Positions 53,842-59,683 of a stretch of 59,683 nucleotides of DNA are shown here, piece after piece. The position numbers and the translations under genes were made by a program. The notes beneath the pieces are model-generated. The model was not told where the DNA came from. It did not search any database and worked only from the letters and a program-made list of their open reading frames with translations. How positions within the stretch are numbered: position 1 is the stretch's first letter; every line of letters begins with the position of its first letter. The DNA is taken from contig NZ_JARIDH010000060.1 in assembly GCF_029267215.1 (NCBI RefSeq), positions 1 to 59,683 of the forward strand, written 5' to 3'. Source of the DNA: Clostridium sp. (lineage in GTDB: Bacteria; Bacillota; Clostridia; Clostridiales; Clostridiaceae).

Positions 53842-53940
53842 ATGGAAGGAGATCCCCTTAGTAGAAGGTTTGGTTGTAATTTTAAAAACAAGAAGAGGAT
53901 AGGTATGCTATTTGTGCCACAACTAACTATGTTTTTATAG
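53842..53940 (+). CDS. Leader peptide ORF upstream of mgtE, 32 aa
   Basis: A short gene with a strong, well-placed ribosome binding site (GGAGGTGGTG at 53829-53838). It encodes MEGDPLSRRFGCNFKNKK (residues 1-18), then a basic and hydrophobic end finishing TMFL; total 32 residues. The start resembles MgtL of enterobacteria (which begins MEPDP and carries an Arg run), a leader whose acidic/Pro N-terminus destabilises the translating ribosome when Mg2+ is low. Its codons 18-20 contain AAGAGGATA, one arm of the switch described next. There is no membrane segment. Product function in trans is not expected. Confidence 0.75.
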   Translation: MEGDPLSRRFGCNFKNKKRIGMLFVPQLTMFL

Positions 53941-53993
53941 ATAATTTAATAAATATTGGCTAGTTTATCCTCTTTGATAATTAGAAAAGAGGA
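53893..53993 (+). promoter_or_regulatory. Translational attenuator controlling mgtE
   Basis: Two mutually exclusive pairings. AAGAGGATA (53893-53901, inside the leader ORF) pairs with TATCCTCTT (53966-53974), 9 perfect pairs. Alternatively TCCTCTTT (53968-53975) pairs with AAAGAGGA (53986-53993), which is the mgtE ribosome binding site. A ribosome reading the leader through to its end would disrupt the first pairing and permit the second, closing mgtE; early ribosome loss would do the opposite. The bases are direct; the logic is inferred. Confidence 0.65.
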
Positions 53994-53999
53994 AATTTT

Positions 54000-55340
54000 A
54001 TGAGTGATAGAATAACAAAAAAAGAATTAAAAGATATTTTATTAAAGTATCCAAATGAAGGTACTTTAGATTTATTAGAAGATATTCATCCAGCTGACAT
54101 AGTTGACTTATTAGAAGAGGATGAAAAGAATATAAAGCTTATAGGTAAGCTTTCTGATGATATGATTGCAGATGTAATAGATTTTGCTAAAGATGAAAAT
54201 AAAATTTTAATTTTAAAAAGTTTGCCTGAAGAAAAAAAGAAGAGTGTATTAAACAAAATAGCATCAGATGAGCTTACAGACTTAATGGCTAATCTTGATC
54301 GTGAAGAAACAAGTAAATTGCTTTCAAGCATGAAAGTTAAGGAAGCTAAAGATGTAAAAAAATTATTAACCTATGCTCCAGATACAGCAGGTGGAGTAAT
54401 GGCTACAGAATATATATCAATAAAAGAAACAATGAGTGTTAAAGAAACTTTAGAATATCTTCAAATTGTTTCCCCACAGGCTCAATCAGTTTATTATATA
54501 TATGTTGTTGATGATTTAGGTATTTTAAAAGGTGTTGTATCATTAAAAGAACTTGTTGTAAATAAATTTGATGAAAAAATATCAGATATTGCAAATAAAA
54601 ATGTAATCAGTGTTCCTTTTGATATGGACCAAGAAGAAGTTGCAAATGTGTTCGATAAATATGGACTTTTAACAATACCAGTAGTTGATTATAAAGATAT
54701 GCTTTTAGGTATAATCACAATAGACGATGTTATTGAAATAATAAAAGAAGAAACAACAGAAGACATACACAGATTAGGTGGAGTTGATGGAGAAGAAAAG
54801 GTAGATAGTACAGTTAAAGAATCTGTAAAAAGTAGATTACCTTGGTTATTTGTAAACTTAATAACAGCTTTTTTAGCTTCAGCAACTGTAGGACTTTTTC
54901 AAAATACAATAAGTAAAGTTGTAATTTTAGCAACATTCATGCCAATTGTAGCAGGTATGGGTGGAAATGGTGGAACTCAAACACTAACAATCATAGTAAG
55001 AGGTATTGCCTTAGGAGAGTTAACATTTAAAAATGCAAAAAGAATATTCTTTAAAGAAATTTGTGTTGGAATTTTAACAGGTGCTGCCACTGGTGTTGTT
55101 ACTGCTTTAGTTGCTGTTGTTTGGTCACAAAAACCAGCAATTGGATTAGTTATTGGATTAGCAATGGTATTAAATATGACAGCTGCTACATTTGCAGGAT
55201 ATTTAGTTCCAGTTATACTTAAAAAATTAAAAGTAGATCCAGCCTTGGCATCAGCAGTTTTTGTTACAACAGTTACAGATGTATGTGGATTCTTCTTTTT
55301 CTTAGGACTAGGAACATTATTCTTACCATATTTAACTTAA
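54000..55340 (+). CDS. mgtE: Magnesium transporter MgtE
   Basis: Mg2+ channel of the cytoplasmic membrane, 446 residues. Domains are the N-terminal superhelical Mg2+-sensing domain (about 1-125; LEDIHPADIVDLLEED), a tandem CBS pair (about 130-255; PDTAGGVMATEYISIKETMS), and five C-terminal helices with the pore signature VAGMGGNGGTQTLTIIVRG. MgtE is gated closed by Mg2+ bound to its cytosolic domains, so transcription or translation control by Mg2+ would add a second level. The ATG at 54000 follows AAAGAGGA with six-base spacing. A small membrane gene follows by 22 bases. Confidence 0.96.
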   Translation: MSDRITKKELKDILLKYPNEGTLDLLEDIHPADIVDLLEEDEKNIKLIGKLSDDMIADVIDFAKDENKILILKSLPEEKKKSVLNKIASDELTDLMANLDREETSKLLSSMKVKEAKDVKKLLTYAPDTAGGVMATEYISIKETMSVKETLEYLQIVSPQAQSVYYIYVVDDLGILKGVVSLKELVVNKFDEKISDIANKNVISVPFDMDQEEVANVFDKYGLLTIPVVDYKDMLLGIITIDDVIEIIKEETTEDIHRLGGVDGEEKVDSTVKESVKSRLPWLFVNLITAFLASATVGLFQNTISKVVILATFMPIVAGMGGNGGTQTLTIIVRGIALGELTFKNAKRIFFKEICVGILTGAATGVVTALVAVVWSQKPAIGLVIGLAMVLNMTAATFAGYLVPVILKKLKVDPALASAVFVTTVTDVCGFFFFLGLGTLFLPYLT

Positions 55341-55362
55341 AATATAAAAGAAGGTGTAGTTT

Positions 55363-55521
55363 TTGGACAAAAAGAGCTTTAAAATAAAAAATATACTAAT
55401 GATAATAATATTATCTCTTATTATATTTATAGGAGGAAATTTATTTTTAAGTAATAAAGCAAATTTAGAAGTGTCAAATAATAACCAAGGAATAATGAGT
55501 ATTCAAGAAAGAAATAATTGA
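55363..55521 (+). CDS. Small single-pass membrane protein, probably cotranscribed with mgtE
   Basis: A 52-residue product starting with TTG at 55363 seven bases after AGAAGGTG (55348-55355). It opens MDKKSFKIKNILMIIILSL, has one hydrophobic helix (about residues 11-29) and a polar tail. It starts 22 bases after the mgtE stop, and the terminator follows it, so mgtE and this gene share a transcript. Such a position fits small membrane regulators of Mg2+ transporters (MgtR, MgtS), but no homology was recognised. An internal ATG at codon 13 is an alternative start with a poor ribosome binding site. Confidence 0.6.
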   Translation: MDKKSFKIKNILMIIILSLIIFIGGNLFLSNKANLEVSNNNQGIMSIQERNN

Positions 55522-55525
55522 TTTC

Positions 55526-55577
55526 AAATCGTCATAATTAAGGTTTAATTTAAAATTTTAATTATGGCGATTTTTAT
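55526..55577 (+). terminator. Terminator of the mgtE operon
   Basis: AATCGTCATAATTAA pairs with TTAATTATGGCGATT (one wobble), followed by TTTTAT. Confidence 0.85.
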
Positions 55578-55628
55578 ATTCATATTTTATTCATAAACTT
55601 AGAATATTATAAAAAAGAGGTGATTAAA

Positions 55629-55856
55629 ATGTGTGGATATTCTTTTAATTCTGGATTTATGGGCGGGTTTGGGCTTATTATGCCTCTAATGATCATAGCA
55701 ATGCTTATAGTTACAATTGCAATAGGTTATTTCTTATTTAATATTATTAGAGAGTTTAGTAATCCTAATAAAGAAGCTTTAAAAGAGCTTTCAAAAAGAT
55801 TTGCAAATGGAGAAATAAGTAAATCTGAGTATGATGAAATAAGAAAGAGTTTATAA
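55629..55856 (+). CDS. SHOCT-domain small membrane protein
   Basis: 75 residues: a Gly/Met-rich start, one transmembrane helix (about residues 14-36), and a C-terminal SHOCT motif, KELSKRFANGEISKSEYDEI, a short oligomerisation helix pair common in bacterial membrane and stress proteins. The ATG at 55629 follows AAAGAGGTGA; an in-frame GTG at 55620 would lie within it. Function unknown. Confidence 0.85.
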   Translation: MCGYSFNSGFMGGFGLIMPLMIIAMLIVTIAIGYFLFNIIREFSNPNKEALKELSKRFANGEISKSEYDEIRKSL

Positions 55857-55857
55857 T

Positions 55858-55893
55858 AAAAAAGTTGGCATGATTTTCACGCCAACTTTTTTA
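55858..55893. terminator. Bidirectional terminator
   Basis: AAAAAAGTTGGC pairs with GCCAACTTTTTT; it serves the SHOCT gene and the convergent MFS gene. Confidence 0.85.
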
Positions 55894-57333
55894 TTTATCT
55901 TTACATTTAATATGTTCTACTAAAGAAATTATAAATCCTATAAAACATAAAATTGCTACTAATATATATACGAATCTCATACCGCTTATGAAAATTTCAG
56001 GTTTTCCAGGAATAGCACCTAAAACTCTAAATCCAGCTATATCACTCATTTTAGCATATAAAATAGAGGTTGAAGCTGAAACACCAAATGCTAGTCCTAA
56101 ATTTCTTATTAGGGCATTAGTACCACCTGCTATTCCTAATTTGGTTTTAGAAACAGAAGACATTATTAAATTTGTATTTGGTGACTGAAATAATCCATTT
56201 GCAAATCCTAATAATGATAACATTAAGAATATTATTAATTCTTTTGATTCTCCATTCAATGAAGCTAATAAAATTAGGGAAACCCCAGTTAAAAATAATC
56301 CTACTAATGTAAGAAGTTTACTACCTATTTTATCTGATAAGCTTCCACTAAGTGGAGCAACAACAAATAAGACTATAGGATAGGCTGTCATTATTATAGA
56401 AATTTTACCAGGTGAATAAGATAATATATCATTTAAGTAAAATGGTTGAATAACATTAATTGTGTTTATAGCTGTGAAAGATATAAATGCACATATTAAA
56501 CTAACAGAAAATATAGGCTTTTTAAATAAATCTAAATGAAGCATAGGATTTTTTGTTTTAGCTTCAAAGATTAAGAATAAAGATAAAATAACAAAGCCTA
56601 ATAGTAATCCTAAAACAACATAAATACTACTAAATCCCAGGTGTTGACCTAAAAGTATAGAAGTGAATATTAAAATTGTTGAAAGGAAAAACATTATAGC
56701 ACCAGGCTTATCCATTTCTTCTTTAGTATTTGATACTCTTATTGGTAAGTATTTTTTAGCAAATATATATGATACTATACCTATAGGAATATTTATTAAG
56801 AATATGTAATGCCATGTGAAATATGTTACTATAAATCCTCCTAAAGCAGGTCCTAATATTGATCCAAGGGCAACAAAAGAACCAGATATTCCTAATGCTT
56901 TTCCTCTTTCATTTGGAGGGAAAACATCAGTTATGATACCTTGATTTGTAGCCATTAGCATTGAAGCCCCTATAGCTTGAATAACTCTAGAAAAAACCAA
57001 AATATTTAATGATGGTGACATTCCACAAAGAAGTGAACCTAAAACGAATATTAGAATTCCTTTTATAAATATAGAGCTTTTAGAATTCATATCTCCAAGT
57101 CTACCAAATATTAATATGGTTGCTGAAATAACTATTAAATAAGAACTTATAATCCACTCAGTTCCAGCCATGTTAGAACCTAAATTTTTCTGTATAATTG
57201 GAAGTGCTACATTTACTATACTACTATCTAAACAAGCCATAAATGGTTGCATTACCAATACGGCTAGTATATACCATCTCCTTTTATGTATTTCCTCAGC
57301 TGAAGTTTGAAGATTTCTTTTAGTATCAATCAT
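55891..57333 (-). CDS. MFS multidrug exporter, DHA2/EmrB-QacA type
   Basis: A 480-residue, fourteen-helix proton-coupled exporter. Signatures: FMACLDSSIVNVALPII (motif D1 with the membrane-embedded Asp), GRLGDMNSKSS (motif A), FSRVIQAIGASMLMATNQGI, and GPALGGFIVTYFTWHYIFLINIP (motif C). Substrate unknown; relatives expel dyes, antiseptics and antibiotics. GGAG precedes the ATG at 57333. The only other gene nearby reads away from it, so it is monocistronic and its regulator is elsewhere. Confidence 0.9.
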   Translation of the reverse strand: MIDTKRNLQTSAEEIHKRRWYILAVLVMQPFMACLDSSIVNVALPIIQKNLGSNMAGTEWIISSYLIVISATILIFGRLGDMNSKSSIFIKGILIFVLGSLLCGMSPSLNILVFSRVIQAIGASMLMATNQGIITDVFPPNERGKALGISGSFVALGSILGPALGGFIVTYFTWHYIFLINIPIGIVSYIFAKKYLPIRVSNTKEEMDKPGAIMFFLSTILIFTSILLGQHLGFSSIYVVLGLLLGFVILSLFLIFEAKTKNPMLHLDLFKKPIFSVSLICAFISFTAINTINVIQPFYLNDILSYSPGKISIIMTAYPIVLFVVAPLSGSLSDKIGSKLLTLVGLFLTGVSLILLASLNGESKELIIFLMLSLLGFANGLFQSPNTNLIMSSVSKTKLGIAGGTNALIRNLGLAFGVSASTSILYAKMSDIAGFRVLGAIPGKPEIFISGMRFVYILVAILCFIGFIISLVEHIKCKDK

Positions 57334-57510
57334 CCAATCATCTCCTTTATTTAATTATGAACTATACAATTATAAGACTACTGATTTTAAATGTCAAAAT
57401 TGAAAAAATTTATAATTCATATTATGAAAATGTTTAAAATATTTCTAATTTATTAATTTTTATAAAAGATTATAAATTTAAAAAAATAAAATATATTAAT
57501 TGAAGTTTTT

Positions 57511-57558
57511 TATATAAAGATTAAATAATTTTAATCAAAATTATTTAATCTTTATATA
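57511..57558. repeat. 22-bp perfect inverted repeat in the 57.3-57.6 kb gap
   Basis: TATATAAAGATTAAATAATT at the start of the left arm (57511-57532) mirrors the right arm (57537-57558) with no mismatch and only AATC between. The remaining gap has no gene or motif I recognise. Confidence 0.75.
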
Positions 57559-57621
57559 TTATATTTTAATTAAAAGTGCTAGAATTAGTTTTAATAATTA
57601 GATGGAAAGGATATTAAATTT

Positions 57622-58181
57622 ATGAAAGAAAAAATATCATATTTAAACAATAACATCATAGAATATAAACAATTGATGGTTGGAATAGTTTTGGCTTTAT
57701 TTTTAGCTGGTTCTCTTAAAGGAAGTTTTTTAGATATATTGTAGGAATATTAATATCTTTTATTATTATATTAGACTATGATGAAAATTTAGAGTTTTAT
57801 ATTAACAATAAGGAATTTCTAATCAAAAAGTATAAAAATGAGTTATTTATCATAATAGAAAGTTATATTATAGGAGTGGTAACGAATGCGGTATTTGGAT
57901 TTATTATAAAAAATCAAATTTTTCAATTAAGTGAAGAAATTATGAAAAAAATATTAATTGCTTCTGTATTTATAGTCTTTATCATAAACATAACTTTTGT
58001 TTTATCAATTAATAATAAAATTTTAGAGAAAATAAAATATATAGAAATGGTTATTGTTCTTACATATCTAAATAGCACTTTTATAGATAAATTCATAAAT
58101 TGGTTACCAATAATTATTTTTGAATTTGGATATGTAATTCTTAAAAATATTATTAATTTTAATACTAAGCTTAAGTTTTAA
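57622..58181 (+). pseudogene. Frameshifted membrane protein gene
   Basis: The first part (57622-57744) encodes MKEKISYLNNNIIEYKQLMV, a helix and then GSLKGSFLDIL before a stop. From the same spot another frame continues as FRYIVGILISFIIILDYDEN through more helices to 58181. A single missing T in the six-T run at 57726-57731 explains the break and would give about 186 residues with roughly five helices. The same bases form a T TTT TTA heptamer in the right frame for -1 ribosomal frameshifting, so the gene might still yield full-length protein. AAAGG lies upstream of the ATG. No family recognised. Confidence 0.65.
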
Positions 58182-58241
58182 ATTAATATAAAAAGTACTT
58201 ATGGGAAAACTTATATTAAAAATATTTACGGAGGGTTAAAA

Positions 58242-58925
58242 ATGATAAATAATCAATTAAACTTTAAATTAAAACCAATATGCTATCCAGCATACGGTGA
58301 ATCAACTTCATCAACAGGAGAAGGATTTAAATTAAAACCATTAGATTTTAATTATGATGCGTTAGAACCATCAATAGATAAAGAAACTGTAAAAATTCAT
58401 CATGACAAGCATCAACAAGCTTATGTTGATAAATTAAATAAAGCTTTGGAAAACCACCCTGAATTGTATGGAAAAACTTTGAGATATATACTAAGTAACT
58501 TAGATAATATGCCAGAAGATATAATGAAGGATTTGGTTAATCAAGGTGGTGGAGTTTATAACCATGAGTTTTATTGGAGTGTACTAGGAAAAGGATGCAA
58601 TAGACCAGTAGGAGATTTAAAAGATGCTATAGACAGAGATTTTGGTTCTTTTGAAAAATTTAAAGAAGAGTTTAAAAAGTGTGGAGTAGGTATTTTTGGA
58701 TCAGGATGGGCATGGTTAGTTTCAGATAAAGATGGAAACTTAGAAGTTATATCTACTAAAGACCAATCAACTCCAATTTCGCTAGGATTAATTCCATTAT
58801 TAACAATGGATGTTTGGGAGCATGCATATTACTTAAAATATGAGAATAAACGTATAGAATATATAGAAAATTTCTTTGATATAATAAATTGGAAAAAATG
58901 TGACGAATATTATATAAATAGATAA
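58242..58925 (+). CDS. sodA: Superoxide dismutase (Mn/Fe type)
   Basis: A 227-residue SOD. Metal ligands are the first His in KIHHDKHQQAYV (residue 53), the His in YNHEFYW and the DxxxH pair in MDVWEHAYYLKY. It is about 28 residues longer at the N-terminus than usual. This extension, with FKLKPICYPAYG, looks like a partial duplication of the true start FKLKPLDFNYDA. The extension has a Cys but no signal peptide. GGAGGG precedes the ATG at 58242. Together with the flavodiiron fusion it supports oxygen defence. Confidence 0.95.
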   Translation: MINNQLNFKLKPICYPAYGESTSSTGEGFKLKPLDFNYDALEPSIDKETVKIHHDKHQQAYVDKLNKALENHPELYGKTLRYILSNLDNMPEDIMKDLVNQGGGVYNHEFYWSVLGKGCNRPVGDLKDAIDRDFGSFEKFKEEFKKCGVGIFGSGWAWLVSDKDGNLEVISTKDQSTPISLGLIPLLTMDVWEHAYYLKYENKRIEYIENFFDIINWKKCDEYYINR

Positions 58926-58934
58926 TAAATAAAT

Positions 58935-58980
58935 TTTTTAATGGAGACTTATTTTTTAGGTCTCCATTTAAAATTTTATT
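58935..58980 (+). terminator. Rho-independent terminator after sodA
   Basis: AATGGAGAC pairs with GTCTCCATT, followed by T-rich sequence. Confidence 0.8.
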
Positions 58981-59183
58981 TATAAAATTATTCAATATGA
59001 AAGTTGAATACTTATAAATATAAAAAAATGATACTATTTTCGAAAAGTCTTCAAACCTTAATTTGGAAAAATATATGATAATAACTCTCAATTGTTGAAG
59101 TTAAATAAAAAAATTGAGTTTTTTTAGAAAAAATTTTAGAAATATATTGTTACATGGCCATTGTTTTGTTAAAATAAACGTGA

Positions 59184-59263
59184 GGGTAATTTAATATCCC
59201 ATAGGGACGAAAAAAGTCCCGAGTTGTTAAGAGGAATAGATATAGTAAAACATAATTTACTAT
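59184..59263 (+). other. Structured 5' leader of the NifU-like gene
   Basis: A run of alternating G and C blocks: GGG (59184-59186), CCC (59198-59200), GGGAC (59204-59208) and GTCCC (59216-59220). The last two form a 5-bp stem with a GAAAAAA loop; the others allow rival pairing. Downstream TATAGTAAA (59241-59249) pairs with TTTACTATA (59255-59263), followed by TTTTTT just before the ribosome binding site. I do not match it to a known riboswitch class. Confidence 0.45.
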
Positions 59264-59292
59264 AAGTTATTTTTTAGGGAGGAGAAATGAAT

Positions 59293-59683
59293 ATGATGTA
59301 TTCAAGCGAAGTTCAAGAAATGTGTGTAATTGCTAAAGGTCCAAACCATGGTCCAGCACCAATCCCTGTAGAAGGTAGATGGGTTCAATCAAAAGAAATA
59401 AAAGATGTTTCAGGTTTAACTCACGGAGTTGGCTGGTGTGCACCACAACAAGGAGCATGTAAATTAACTTTAAACGTTAAAGACGGTATCATAGAAGAAG
59501 CTTTAATAGAGACTATAGGATGTTCAGGTATGACTCACTCAGCTGCTATGGCTTCTGAAATATTACCAGGAAAAACTATATTAGAGGCTTTAAACACAGA
59601 CTTAGTTTGTGATGCTATAAATACTGCAATGAGAGAATTATTCCTTCAAATAGTTTATGGTAGAAGCCAAACTGCTTTCTCAG
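59293..59683 (+). CDS. NifU-like iron-sulfur cluster scaffold, truncated by the window end
   Basis: The first 130 codons of an Fe-S scaffold-like protein, with SGLTHGVGWCAPQQGACKLTL and ETIGCSGMTHSAAM as the Cys-bearing cores of the NifU/IscU-type fold. It resembles the clostridial scaffold that is usually followed by a GGGtGRT protein gene; that neighbour would lie outside the window. Three ATGs in frame (59287, 59293, 59296) are possible; 59293 has the best spacing from GGAGG at 59278-59282. Confidence 0.85.
   Translation, partial: MMYSSEVQEMCVIAKGPNHGPAPIPVEGRWVQSKEIKDVSGLTHGVGWCAPQQGACKLTLNVKDGIIEEALIETIGCSGMTHSAAMASEILPGKTILEALNTDLVCDAINTAMRELFLQIVYGRSQTAFS

Overview
The window is about 59.7 kb of very AT-rich Firmicute chromosome with dense Shine-Dalgarno (SD) sites, strong AGA bias for arginine and many short genes. 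It looks like Clostridium sensu stricto, most likely C. perfringens or a close relative. The best species hint is the tmRNA tag, which reads AEDNFALAA; pyruvate formate-lyase, the glycolytic cluster and the tri-domain flavodiiron protein fit a fermentative, aerotolerant anaerobe. I saw no rRNA, tRNA, CRISPR array, prophage or insertion sequence. Everything here comes from reading the sequence; no database search was run.

Layout. 0-9 kb: glycolysis (pgk, tpiA, gpmI, then eno) with an amino acid permease, a short unrecognised gene and the MntP-like sporulation protein ytaF between them. 9-16 kb: protein export and RNA quality control (secG, rnr, smpB, the tmRNA gene ssrA), with a TPR protein and xpt. 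16-19 kb: pflB-pflA. 19-24 kb: an AraC regulator divergent from a transporter, an esterase and an ene-reductase, which together look like a catabolic cassette for an ester of an unsaturated acid. 24-31 kb: a Tet(K/L)-like exporter, a dihydrouridine synthase, the flavodiiron-rubredoxin-reductase fusion and a PHP phosphoesterase. 31-37 kb: a continuous pabA-pabB-pabC-folE-HD-folP-folBK operon from chorismate and GTP to dihydropteroate. 37-44 kb: small unknowns, a truncated divergent pyruvate kinase homologue, PAP2, DUF190/CrcB, an orphan solute-binding lipoprotein and an alcohol dehydrogenase. 44-52 kb: NfnAB, Bax inhibitor-1 family, a coiled-coil gene pair and membrane proteins. 52-59.7 kb: cold shock protein, YdcF-like protein, mgtE, two small membrane proteins, a 14-TM exporter, a frameshifted membrane gene, superoxide dismutase and the start of a NifU-like scaffold gene cut by the window end.

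The strongest new-looking signal is in front of mgtE (53758-54000). A promoter is followed by a 32-codon leader ORF whose peptide begins MEGDPLSRR, resembling the enterobacterial MgtL leader. Two mutually exclusive RNA pairings follow: one uses bases inside the leader ORF, and the other hides the mgtE ribosome binding site. This is a plausible Mg2+-responsive translational attenuator built on leader-peptide translation instead of an M-box riboswitch. Other items worth checking are an apparent ATT start codon on the PHP gene, an HD hydrolase sitting where folate synthesis needs a dihydroneopterin triphosphate pyrophosphohydrolase, the truncated pyruvate kinase homologue, and a frameshifted gene whose break coincides with a U UUU UUA slippery heptamer.
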